Positions 13,910-20,317 of a DNA stretch of 20,667 nucleotides are shown here, piece by piece. Position 1 is the stretch's first letter, and every line of letters begins with the position of its first letter. The translations under genes were made by a program, and so were the position numbers. This DNA comes from an uncultured Acetatifactor sp. (lineage in GTDB: Bacteria; Bacillota; Clostridia; Lachnospirales; Lachnospiraceae): assembly GCA_910580225.1 (NCBI GenBank), contig CAJTXE010000058.1, forward strand, positions 1-20,667, in the 5' to 3' direction. The notes beneath the pieces are model-generated. The model made no database searches. It saw nothing but the letters and a program-made list of their open reading frames with translations, and was not told where the DNA came from.

Positions 13910-15766
13910 ATGGCGATCGGATATTTGCGTATACAGGCACGGACGGCTCATGACGCTGTCCCCCTCGGCGGCGTGCATGTGAAGATTCTGGGAGAACAGG
14001 GGGAGAGCCTCTACGACCTGGTGACGGACGAGAATGGGGAGACCCGGCAGGTTCCCCTGGAGACGCTGGATAAGAGCTTCTCACAAAATCAGTATTATTC
14101 AGGATTACCCTATAAAAGTTACAATGTAATCGGACAGAAAGAGGGATTTGATATGATTTATGTAACCCAAATCCCCATCTATGAGGGGGAGACAGCGGTT
14201 CAGCCCCTTATGCTGGTGCCCATGGAACAGAGACAGACGCGTCCCAGGCAGTCAAGGATATTTGTGGGAAAGCCTGCCGTAGCCATGCAGGAACCCCGCT
14301 CACAGGAAGGCGGAGAAGCAGATCCGCGGATTCTGCGCCAGGTAGTGATTCCTAATCCGATTACAGTGCATTTGGGAGCGCCTGGTTCCTATGCATCCAA
14401 TGTGCAGGTATCCTTTCCGGACTATGTGAAAAATGTGGCCAGCAGCGAGATTTATCCAACTTGGCCAGAGGCATCTCTGCGGGCCAATATTTATGCTATT
14501 ATTACGTTTGCTTTAAATCGGATTTACACAGAATGGTACAGAAGCAAAGGATATGATTATGATATCACCAACAGTACGGCATATGATCAGAATTTCGTGT
14601 ATGGGAGACCGATTTATGACTCTATCAGCAGAGTGACGGACGATATCTTCAACGAATATGTGAGAAGGCAGGGGCAGAATGTGCCGTATTTTACTTCTTT
14701 CTGCAACGGTTCCACGGTGACTTGTCAGGGAATGTCGCAGTGGGGAACGGTGACACTGGCGGAAAACGGATATACTCCTCTGCAGATTTTGCGGAATTAT
14801 TATCCAAATGACGTGGAAATCGTGGAGGCGCAAGCCATTGCCAATGTACCTTCTTCCTATCCGGGAACGGCTCTTCGGGTCGGAAGTACAGGATTGGATG
14901 TCCAGACGATTCAGACTTACCTGAATCGTATCCGGCGCAATTATCCCGCGATTCCTGCTATCACGGACCCGGAGGGCACATTTGGAGACAGCACGAAGGC
15001 GGCAGTGACGAAATTCCAGAGTATTTTCGGACTGGCGGCGGACGGCATCGTAGGAAAATCCACCTGGTACAAGATTTCTGCGATCTATACGGCGGTAGCC
15101 AGACTGGCGGAGCTAAATGGTGAGGGAGTCTCCCTGGGAATCGGGACAGTCCCGCCGGCAGTGGTGTTGCGTCAGGGATCCAGAGGACAGGATGTCATCA
15201 CATTACAATATCTTCTGGACGTTATATCGGAATATTATCCTACAGTTCCGGCGCCGGCTCAGGATGGTATCTTCGGCGGCGGGACATTGCAGGCAGTGAC
15301 CGCGTTCCAGCAGGCCGTCCGTCTTGCACCGGACGGGATTGTGGGTCCGGCTACCTGGAAAAAGCTGTATGAAGTATATCTGGGCATCGGCACCAATGTG
15401 CCGGGGCAGGGTGGATCCGGCGGAGGTACGGGTGGAACACAGCAGCCGGGCACGGAGAGTGGTGTCCGGGAATATGTGGTGAAGGCGGGAGACAGCCTGT
15501 GGCTTATTGCCCAGCGGTTCGGAACCACTGTGGAAGCCATCCGGCAGCTGAATGGACTTACCACCAATCTCCTCAATGTGGGACAGGTGCTGAAGATACC
15601 TGCTTCTCAGTCCGGATCCTATGTGGAATATACGGTTCAGGCAGGGGATACACTGTGGCTGCTTTCCAGGAGATATGATACTACAGTAGATGCGATCAAG
15701 AAGCTTAACGGATTATCCAGTGACCGATTAGATATCGGCCAGGTACTGAAGATTCCGGTGCGTTGA
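13910..15766 (+). CDS. SpoIID-like protein with two peptidoglycan-binding domains and two LysM domains
   Basis: A 618-residue protein. Order: an N-terminal beta domain (about 1-105) that looks like a carboxypeptidase-regulatory fold; a SpoIID/LytB-like region (about 150-310) with TWPEASLRANIYA, where E187 aligns with the catalytic Glu of SpoIID, and QGMSQWGTVTLAENGYTPLQILRNYYP, a SpoIID C-terminal signature; PG_binding_1 domains at about 319-388 and 418-487, both ending in DGIVG..TW; a Gly-rich linker; and LysM domains at 519-565 and 572-618. SpoIID enzymes cut glycan strands during engulfment or germination. With no signal peptide or membrane helix, the protein may be made in the mother cell and bind cortex or coat (inference). 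The AAGGAG at 13892 is 12 bases from the ATG, longer than usual. Confidence 0.87.
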   Translation: MAIGYLRIQARTAHDAVPLGGVHVKILGEQGESLYDLVTDENGETRQVPLETLDKSFSQNQYYSGLPYKSYNVIGQKEGFDMIYVTQIPIYEGETAVQPLMLVPMEQRQTRPRQSRIFVGKPAVAMQEPRSQEGGEADPRILRQVVIPNPITVHLGAPGSYASNVQVSFPDYVKNVASSEIYPTWPEASLRANIYAIITFALNRIYTEWYRSKGYDYDITNSTAYDQNFVYGRPIYDSISRVTDDIFNEYVRRQGQNVPYFTSFCNGSTVTCQGMSQWGTVTLAENGYTPLQILRNYYPNDVEIVEAQAIANVPSSYPGTALRVGSTGLDVQTIQTYLNRIRRNYPAIPAITDPEGTFGDSTKAAVTKFQSIFGLAADGIVGKSTWYKISAIYTAVARLAELNGEGVSLGIGTVPPAVVLRQGSRGQDVITLQYLLDVISEYYPTVPAPAQDGIFGGGTLQAVTAFQQAVRLAPDGIVGPATWKKLYEVYLGIGTNVPGQGGSGGGTGGTQQPGTESGVREYVVKAGDSLWLIAQRFGTTVEAIRQLNGLTTNLLNVGQVLKIPASQSGSYVEYTVQAGDTLWLLSRRYDTTVDAIKKLNGLSSDRLDIGQVLKIPVR

Positions 15767-15802
15767 ATTGAGGAAGGGATTGGTATGTGTCGGATATAAC
15801 AG

Positions 15803-15835
15803 AAAAAGCCGTCCGGAGATATGGCGCCGGACGGC
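15803..15835 (-). terminator. rho-independent terminator facing left
   Basis: GCCGTCCGG (15808-15816) pairs with CCGGACGGC (15827-15835). On the minus strand the stem is followed by TTTTT; on the plus strand there is no T run, though it may still slow transcripts from the SpoIID-like gene. It is a second stop behind 15878-15928. Confidence 0.75.
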
Positions 15836-15877
15836 AGGCATGTTAACAGTATGGAATCCCCTAATAATTTGTTGCAC

Positions 15878-15928
15878 AAAAAAGCCGCAAACCATTGATT
15901 TTACTGGAAAATCTGGACTTGCGGCTCC
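15878..15928. terminator. bidirectional terminator beside the tRNA 3' end
   Basis: GCCGCAA (15884-15890) pairs with TTGCGGC (15919-15925), with an inner ATTTT/AAAAT stem. It has a T6 tail on the minus strand and TCCTTTT on the plus strand. On the minus strand it sits ten bases past the tRNA discriminator base, as the native terminator of the displaced tRNA would. Confidence 0.7.
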
Positions 15929-15938
15929 TTTTAATGCA

Positions 15939-15963
15939 TGGAGCATATGGGATTCGAACCCAC
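15939..15963 (-). other. displaced tRNA 3' end, probable attachment-site core
   Basis: Read on the minus strand: T-stem GTGGG, loop TTCGAAT, CCCAT, then acceptor strand ATGCTCC and discriminator A. The anticodon arm, D-arm and the matching 5' strand GGAGCAT are absent upstream (towards higher positions), where the sequence instead runs into the integrase. This is the pattern left when an element integrates at a tRNA 3' end: the host's original 3' end is displaced and an intact copy should be restored at the far end. The isotype cannot be told from this piece. Confidence 0.78.
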
Positions 15964-16010
15964 GGTATTTAAGTGCTTAAACGCCCTGAAACACTGCATT
16001 TTTAGATTTC

Positions 16011-16034
16011 CGTGACAAGATTCATGACAAGATT
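16011..16034. repeat. two tandem 12-bp repeats between integrase and attachment core
   Basis: CGTGACAAGATT (16011-16022) and CATGACAAGATT (16023-16034) are adjacent and differ at one base. They lie about 50 bases from the tRNA remnant and touch the integrase stop codon, the place expected for arm-type integrase binding sites. Confidence 0.7.
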
Positions 16035-17032
16035 TATTTTTCCAGGATTGATTCGCAGAGTTGCTGTGAAATTTTTCTCTGCGTGTTTTGGTTGTTTGCG
16101 TCCATAGAATGCCGATATACGGACTTCATGACGTGGTCCGTCTCCCATCCGCCCATGCGCATGATATCTGCTTCAGGGATATTCATTGCACTTAATTTTG
16201 ATGCAAAATAATGCCGGAGCTTGTGCAGTGGGAAATGAGGTATACCAAGGTTTTGTTCTGCACGGGAGAGGAATTTTGTTATCTGCCCTGGATAGCCTTT
16301 GTACACATACCCCCGTTCCTTTATTTTAGCTGCAATTTCTTCCGGGATGATTATCGCTCTGGTACTTGATGTTGTTTTTGTCGTCTTTGTTATCCACTGA
16401 AGATTTTCGTTTTCCACCATAGCTTTGTTGATCCTTATGACATCCCCGTCTATATCTTCTGATGTAAGCGCACAGATCTCCGATCTTCTAAGGCCGTGGC
16501 AGGCAAGTATGATAGGGATTTCATATTCTGTTCCTTTTGCGTATTCCAGTATCCTTTTCACGTCGTCGTCAGACGGTACATAAGGCTCGTTTTTGACTTT
16601 TTGCGGCAGGGTAGTACAAATCTTCAGGTTTGGGCAAAAAGCCCCAAGGACAGCTGATATGAAGCCGTGGTAATTGTATACGGTTTTTGGGCTGTGGTCT
16701 TTTGCCAGCTGATTTATTTCGGACTGGATATCCAGTGCAGTAATATCATGTATATTAATATCCTGAAATTTCCTTGAGATGGTTTTCATAGCACTGTTGT
16801 ATGACCTTATTGTGGTGGGAGACAGGACGTTCCTTTTTGCTCCGATGTATTCCTCTGCAGCATTCCGGAACGTTAAGCTGACATGCTTTCCTTGTACCTT
16901 GTCCAGTTCCTTCGCCATAGCCTGCATGGCTTCTTTCTGCGTAGGTTTATTGTCAAATATGACAGTGTACACCTGGCCTTTGTAAGTTTTTCGTATCCGG
17001 TAGGAGCCGGACGGCAACTTTTCGATTTTCAT
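16034..17032 (-). CDS. int: phage-type tyrosine recombinase (integrase)
   Basis: Site-specific recombinase that inserts and excises the element. The 332-residue protein has an N-terminal AP2-like arm-binding region (about 1-45, including GSYRIRKTYKGQVYTVIFDNK), a SAM-like core-binding domain (about 50-135) and a catalytic domain (about 150-332). The catalytic set is complete: R182 in CHGLRRSE, H270 and R273 in HKLRH, W296 in GGWE, and the nucleophile Y306 in SVYRH. The start at 17032 follows AAGGAGG by eight bases; the open frame upstream to 17191 crosses two inverted repeats and lacks a ribosome site. Position and orientation, next to a tRNA 3' end, fit an integrase serving that site. Confidence 0.95.
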   Translation of the reverse strand: MKIEKLPSGSYRIRKTYKGQVYTVIFDNKPTQKEAMQAMAKELDKVQGKHVSLTFRNAAEEYIGAKRNVLSPTTIRSYNSAMKTISRKFQDINIHDITALDIQSEINQLAKDHSPKTVYNYHGFISAVLGAFCPNLKICTTLPQKVKNEPYVPSDDDVKRILEYAKGTEYEIPIILACHGLRRSEICALTSEDIDGDVIRINKAMVENENLQWITKTTKTTSSTRAIIIPEEIAAKIKERGYVYKGYPGQITKFLSRAEQNLGIPHFPLHKLRHYFASKLSAMNIPEADIMRMGGWETDHVMKSVYRHSMDANNQNTQRKISQQLCESILEK

Positions 17033-17098
17033 TGCATCATCCTCCTTAAAAAAGTGTATAAAAATAACAGCCCACGAAAAATCGCTTGCAAGCTGCTC

Positions 17099-17143
17099 CC
17101 GGAGATGATACAATAATTCTTGTGATAAACTGTATCCCTCCGG
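17099..17143 (-). promoter_or_regulatory. inverted repeat in the integrase leader
   Basis: CCGGAG and GATACA (17099-17112) pair with TGTATC and CTCCGG (17131-17143) across small bulges, giving a 12-bp interrupted stem about 70 bases upstream of the integrase start. It could be a leader structure controlling int or a binding site for an excision factor. Confidence 0.5.
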
Positions 17144-17156
17144 GGTATATCTAAAG

Positions 17157-17187
17157 CCGTTCGGTGCTGGTAACACCGGGCGGTTTT
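17157..17187 (+). terminator. terminator-like hairpin facing right
   Basis: CCGTTCGGTG pairs with CACCGGGCGG (ten pairs, two G-T) around CTGGTAA, then TTTT. It ends 13 bases before the -35 box of the antitoxin RNA and could insulate that promoter from rightward read-through, though no rightward gene lies just upstream. Confidence 0.5.
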
Positions 17188-17200
17188 GCAAAAATTATGG

Positions 17201-17229
17201 TTGTAAAAAATGCTTCCATGGTATATAAT
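17201..17229 (+). promoter_or_regulatory. promoter of the antitoxin-like RNA
   Basis: TTGTAA (17201-17206) and TATAAT (17224-17229) are exactly 17 bases apart, a near-consensus housekeeping promoter pointing right, with no protein gene behind it and a terminator about 100 bases later. Confidence 0.82.
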
Positions 17230-17235
17230 ATGCTT

Positions 17236-17332
17236 AACAAGAGAGCCGATGGCTAGATGTGGCCTAGCCGCCGGCAAATGATTGGTACAAAAAGTAGCGC
17301 CTTACTTTGCCAGAGCGAGGGCGCTATTTTTT
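17236..17332 (+). ncRNA. candidate type I antitoxin RNA, about 100 nt
   Basis: Bounded by the promoter at 17201-17229 and the terminator at 17289-17332. It begins with a strong hairpin: GCCG and GGCTAG (17245-17256) pair with CTAGCC and CGGC (17264-17275). The following single-stranded ATTGGTAC (17281-17288) can pair, with one G-U, to GTGCCAAT across the toxin start codon (17409-17416). Its 3' end is fully complementary to the toxin mRNA over the shared terminator. It contains no credible open frame. Convergent layout, strong promoter and small size match known antitoxin RNAs of Fst and TxpA-type loci. Confidence 0.72.
17289..17332. terminator. bidirectional terminator shared by toxin mRNA and antitoxin RNA
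   Basis: TAGCGCC (17295-17301) pairs with GGCGCTA (17320-17326), extended by flanking A and T runs: T6 for the rightward RNA, CTTTTT for the leftward one. The toxin stop codon lies inside the stem. Confidence 0.85.
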
Positions 17333-17410
17333 GCGTGTAATGTAGATAACAAGAGTTATCACAGCGCAAAGCATAATTACAAACTGAATCAGATCAGAAT
17401 ATGTAACCAT
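17324..17410 (-). CDS. 28-residue holin-like type I toxin (Hol_Tox-like)
   Basis: The peptide reads MVTYSDLIQFVIMLCAVITL then VIYITRKK: a short polar start, one membrane-spanning helix (about 7-25) and a basic tail. This matches the 'putative holin-like toxin' family common in Firmicute prophages, whose members start MVTYE/S.L.Q and end KK or KR. Such peptides damage the membrane when their antitoxin RNA is lost. GGGAG nine bases upstream is the ribosome site; bases between it and the ATG (CTGGT) can pair with ACCAG at the predicted mRNA 5' end, which would hide the site as in other type I toxins. The gene is expressed from a promoter near 17481, downstream of the KilA-N gene. Toxicity is inferred, not shown. 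Confidence 0.78.
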   Translation of the reverse strand: MVTYSDLIQFVIMLCAVITLVIYITRKK

Positions 17411-17480
17411 TGGCACCAGCTCCCTTCCGTAAGTGTCCGGCAGCTGACATAATCGCCCCATCGGCTCCCCTGGTAAGCAT

Positions 17481-17486
17481 ATTATA
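17481..17486 (-). promoter_or_regulatory. -10 box of the toxin gene
   Basis: On the minus strand TATAAT is followed by ATGCTTACCAGGGGAGCC, nearly the same as the antitoxin promoter's start region. The predicted transcript start is near 17474. The -35 position falls inside the palindrome at 17503-17516 and is a poor match (GTCGCA or TCGCAA). Confidence 0.7.
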
Positions 17487-17502
17487 TTGTCATGGTACGG
17501 AG

Positions 17503-17516
17503 TTGCGACGTCGCAA
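17503..17516. promoter_or_regulatory. palindromic operator-like site, copy 1
   Basis: TTGCGACGTCGCAA is a perfect 14-bp palindrome placed over the -35 region of the toxin promoter and five bases from the KilA-N stop codon. The neighbouring CGGAG, CATGGTA and TTGA/CTGA flanks are also shared with copy 2 at 18927. Confidence 0.65.
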
Positions 17517-17520
17517 TTGA

Positions 17521-18327
17521 TTATGCATTTACTTCAATATATCCCATAACCTCACGATAATTCGGGAGAGATAAAAACTGGTTAAGAAAAGGCAATGCAC
17601 TAGGATCTCTTTCTGCAAAATATTTCTGAGACTTGTCCCGTAACCAGTCTTCCACAAAAAATCTCCGTAATTCGCCAATAAGGGCGTTAGGATATGCCCT
17701 GGCCTCAACAATACGTCCATCCTCATATTTATGAGGATATGTAGGATAGGTATCCACAGGATAACCCAGATTTCTAAGGTGCTTTGAAAAAGTACGTCCA
17801 AGTGATATATCTGGAATCATAGAAGATGAAACAGTATAGCCAAGTGCTTCAAGTGGACCTATGAGGGATAATGTAACTTCATTCAGCATGGAAAAATATC
17901 CATATGGTACACTTGCCATATTTACAAGATAACACTTTAAATGGTAAGGCAGCTGTGGCTGCTGGATATTACCAGACATCCATTCGAATACCCATTGTGA
18001 AACTAACACCGCAAATTTTGGTGAAAGCCACTGGGCAAGATTAATGGCAACTTGTGGATGTACCCAAGTACCTTGTAAGTGCGGAGTTCCACCCTGAATT
18101 GTTTGAATTAATCCCGTTGCGGGAATTCCCGTAACGGAAGATAATTCGGTTAGAAACGCATGTGTATTGGAAAGCCGTCCATAGTCATTTATCTTTTTTC
18201 CGCAAGCTTTACACATTGCTGTAGCATTAATATATCCATCGGTTACACGTTGGGCAATAATATCATTGTCAGCAAGCCGATCGATAAATCCGTCTTGCAC
18301 ATAAAATTGAAGCTGTGTTCCTTTCAT
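17521..18327 (-). CDS. KilA-N domain protein
   Basis: A 268-residue protein. The KilA-N DNA-binding domain spans about 25-118: DGYINATAMCKACGKKINDY, then GTWVHPQVAINLAQWLSPKF and VSQWVFEWMSG, all family hallmarks. The rest (120-268) is a helical C-terminal part with LIGELRRFFVEDWLRDKSQK and FLNQFLSLPNYREVMGYI, not a recognised antirepressor domain. KilA-N proteins are widespread in phages and large DNA viruses and are thought to bind DNA; the role here is unknown. The start follows a GAGGGAATT purine stretch in a leader shared with two other genes of the element. It may be read with the zinc-ribbon gene 83 bases upstream. Confidence 0.87.
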   Translation of the reverse strand: MKGTQLQFYVQDGFIDRLADNDIIAQRVTDGYINATAMCKACGKKINDYGRLSNTHAFLTELSSVTGIPATGLIQTIQGGTPHLQGTWVHPQVAINLAQWLSPKFAVLVSQWVFEWMSGNIQQPQLPYHLKCYLVNMASVPYGYFSMLNEVTLSLIGPLEALGYTVSSSMIPDISLGRTFSKHLRNLGYPVDTYPTYPHKYEDGRIVEARAYPNALIGELRRFFVEDWLRDKSQKYFAERDPSALPFLNQFLSLPNYREVMGYIEVNA

Positions 18328-18375
18328 TATGAATTCCCTCTTTTCTTTTGATTTTTTATTAAAGCTCCGTAGCGG
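18328..18375 (-). repeat. shared gene leader, copy A (KilA-N gene)
   Basis: On the minus strand: CCGCTACGGAGCTTTAATAAA, then an A-rich stretch and AGAAAAGAGGGAATTCATA before the ATG. It matches the leader at 18837 at most positions and, more weakly, the one at 20258. Confidence 0.7.
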
Positions 18376-18410
18376 TTTTGTTATTACTTAAAATCATCTC
18401 ACTTATAAGT

Positions 18411-18836
18411 TTAATTACTTTTGAAAAAACCGCCGCCTATACCTATGGATACGTTAGGAGAGTTGGTTTGTGATGCTGTTTTATAACCGTTTACATTAAG
18501 TTCCCCACTCGACCTGTTGAATTTTACAGATATATTCATATTTTCGGTCACATCTATATTTGTTTGTGTCTTCCTTATGCCAGAAGAAAACACTATAGTG
18601 TGCGCACCTGTGGTTAATGGGATAACAATACTACTGTCATTTTCTATCATATACTCGCCTGCTGAATCCACAGTTATTTTAATCTTTGGATTTATGAGAA
18701 ACCACTGGTTTTCTCTTGTGATTGTGACATCATAGGTACCGCGATCTTCTCGCCTTAATGGCATGCCACAATTTGGGCAGACAGTTGCTTTGTCTGATAT
18801 TTCTTTTCCACATTCGGGACATTTAATAAGTGCCAT
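18411..18836 (-). CDS. zinc-ribbon protein with C-terminal beta domain
   Basis: A 141-residue protein. A zinc ribbon at 6-23 has C6xxC9 and C20xxC23 in CPECGKEISDKATVCPNCG, the common bacterial zinc-ribbon pattern. Residues about 34-115 form alternating strands (YDVTITRENQWFLINPKIKITVD, HTIVFSSG, NISVKFNRSSGELNV) that resemble a small Ig or PEGA-like sandwich. The tail is Gly and Ser rich and ends GIGGGFFKSN. There is no signal or membrane helix. Function unknown; in the element it sits between the KilA-N and GIY-YIG genes, all in the same direction. Confidence 0.78.
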   Translation of the reverse strand: MALIKCPECGKEISDKATVCPNCGMPLRREDRGTYDVTITRENQWFLINPKIKITVDSAGEYMIENDSSIVIPLTTGAHTIVFSSGIRKTQTNIDVTENMNISVKFNRSSGELNVNGYKTASQTNSPNVSIGIGGGFFKSN

Positions 18837-18884
18837 AATGAATTTCCTCTTTTCTTTCGGTTTTTATTAAAACGCCATAGGCGG
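18837..18884 (-). repeat. shared gene leader, copy B (zinc-ribbon gene)
   Basis: On the minus strand: CCGCCTATGGCGTTTTAATAA, an A-rich stretch, then AGAAAAGAGGAAATTCATT and the ATG. CGCC/GGCG forms a small stem followed by TTTT. Confidence 0.7.
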
Positions 18885-18926
18885 TTTAAGCGGACGGAAA
18901 CGCAACCATGGTATCATGTTGCGGAG

Positions 18927-18940
18927 TTGCGACGTTGCAA
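18927..18940. promoter_or_regulatory. palindromic operator-like site, copy 2
   Basis: TTGCGACGTTGCAA matches copy 1 at 13 of 14 bases and keeps the same flanks (CGGAG before, CTGA after). On the minus strand TTGCAA with TGATAC 18 bases later forms a possible promoter for the zinc-ribbon and KilA-N genes, so the site would again cover a -35 region. Confidence 0.6.
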
Positions 18941-18952
18941 CTGAGTTTAGTT

Positions 18953-20257
18953 CTACTGGTTTTTCATTTTTTGGCTTATTCTGTACTGTTCGGCATCGGG
19001 AACATCGATAAATTCTACAGTTTTATCAAAGTTTTCTTTAATTACCTTCTTGATTTCTTCTAGGGTAACATTAAAGAATTCTCTCCGTTGGTTAACCATA
19101 TTTACCTTTTTATTTTCGAAAGCATGATGGAGAGCATTTTCCAGTGCTGGGGCATCGTCAGAGAAAATCATAGCGTGCACATCGAAATTAAAAGGAACCG
19201 ATGCATCGCCTAATTCGTCGATTCGATCTTGTGGGTCAAGGCGTCGTGTCATTCCAATTTTATATACATTTTCTCCAAAAGCACCAATATTGGAAATGAC
19301 ATAAACATATCCAGCTCTCATGTTTGCCTGCCTATAATCGATATCGTTAAGCGACTTATTAATATCAGAAAGATGTTGTTCCATTTCGCGTTTTTTATTG
19401 AGTAAATCTGCATCATCGGGATGTTGAGAAAGTTGTATTTTTAATTTTTCATAGGCTGTTAAATAGTGAGTCTGCTCTTTTTCAATCCTGTTGCGTTGTT
19501 CTTCTAATTCTTTTTGAACTTTTGCCTGTTCACGCTGTTCTTGCCTTGCCGCTTTTGCTTCTTCTTTTTCCTGCTGTTTTTTACACTGATATTCAAAAGC
19601 AAGCCTTAACTCTCTTTCTTTTGAACGCAAATATTCTTGGGTAATTGAAATTTCCATTACGTTTCCAAGTTTTGATATAGTTTCAGCACTTTTCTTTATT
19701 TTATTAAGCGAGGCATCGAAATTTGTGTATTTAACTTTGCTTACTAATTCATCACATTCGTTATTAAAAGCCCGGAGAAGAAGTTTCTGGGTATCTGTTA
19801 CCATTTTTTTCCCTTTGGTAGCATTACCATTTACAGCCCAATTAGTACTACCATTAACAGCACGATTGTTCTTAATAAGGTATTTTTGATGATCTCGAAC
19901 TTGCGATAAAGCATCTTTATAATCCAAAGCATTTGCAAAATCAAATTTCGGTTTGTAAAGTCCAAATTCTTGTACCAGAATTTCGTCTTCCAAGCAAATA
20001 ATTTGCCGCTGTTTTTCTTCGATTATTGAATCTAAAGATGAAATTTCTTCATTTTTAGATTCAATGATACCCAGTAGATCATTAAGAGTATTTTGTGTTG
20101 AGGTAATGTTATCTTGTAAACTACTTATTGAGTTTTTTAGTGATAATGCATCTTGCATATCCGGTGTTATTGAGTTTTTTAGTGAATCATATTCCGTTTG
20201 TGATTTTTCCAGTTCTTCTTTGTAGTGATTTCCTTTAAGTAAATCGAAGAATCCCAT
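18953..20257 (-). CDS. coiled-coil GIY-YIG (T5orf172/DUF4041-like) protein
   Basis: A 434-residue protein. Residues 10-95 are a coiled coil; about 95-215 look like the DUF4041 domain seen ahead of T5orf172 domains (VQEFGLYKPKFDFANALDYK...); about 215-310 are a second, highly charged coiled coil. The C-terminal GIY-YIG-type domain (about 314-405) has GYVYVISN (GIY part, 316-323), VYKIGMTRR (YIG part, 331-339), the likely catalytic Glu E373 in ALENALHHAF, and RREFF. Proteins of this build occur in phages and plasmids; some GIY-YIG enzymes cut DNA, but no substrate is known for this type. The start follows AAAAGGGGAAG. Confidence 0.85.
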   Translation of the reverse strand: MGFFDLLKGNHYKEELEKSQTEYDSLKNSITPDMQDALSLKNSISSLQDNITSTQNTLNDLLGIIESKNEEISSLDSIIEEKQRQIICLEDEILVQEFGLYKPKFDFANALDYKDALSQVRDHQKYLIKNNRAVNGSTNWAVNGNATKGKKMVTDTQKLLLRAFNNECDELVSKVKYTNFDASLNKIKKSAETISKLGNVMEISITQEYLRSKERELRLAFEYQCKKQQEKEEAKAARQEQREQAKVQKELEEQRNRIEKEQTHYLTAYEKLKIQLSQHPDDADLLNKKREMEQHLSDINKSLNDIDYRQANMRAGYVYVISNIGAFGENVYKIGMTRRLDPQDRIDELGDASVPFNFDVHAMIFSDDAPALENALHHAFENKKVNMVNQRREFFNVTLEEIKKVIKENFDKTVEFIDVPDAEQYRISQKMKNQ

Positions 20258-20305
20258 AATGCTTCCCCTTTTCGTTTGTATTTTGTTGAAATGCTAAAAT
20301 AGTTT
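20258..20305 (-). repeat. shared gene leader, copy C (GIY-YIG gene)
   Basis: On the minus strand: GCATTTCAACAAAATACAAA, then CGAAAAGGGGAAGCATT and the ATG. It is the most diverged of the three leaders but keeps the order of A-run, GAAAAG-GG purine block and CATTATG. Confidence 0.5.
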
Positions 20306-20317
20306 AGTTAGTAAATA

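Noticed and set aside
15768..15980. A 70-codon plus-strand frame ending WSIWDSNPRYLSA
   Set aside because: It reads through two terminators and the reverse complement of a tRNA T-arm, a common source of false protein calls.
17032..17191. N-terminal extension of the integrase
   Set aside because: The extension runs over two inverted repeats and has no ribosome site; AAGGAGG sits eight bases before the ATG at 17032.
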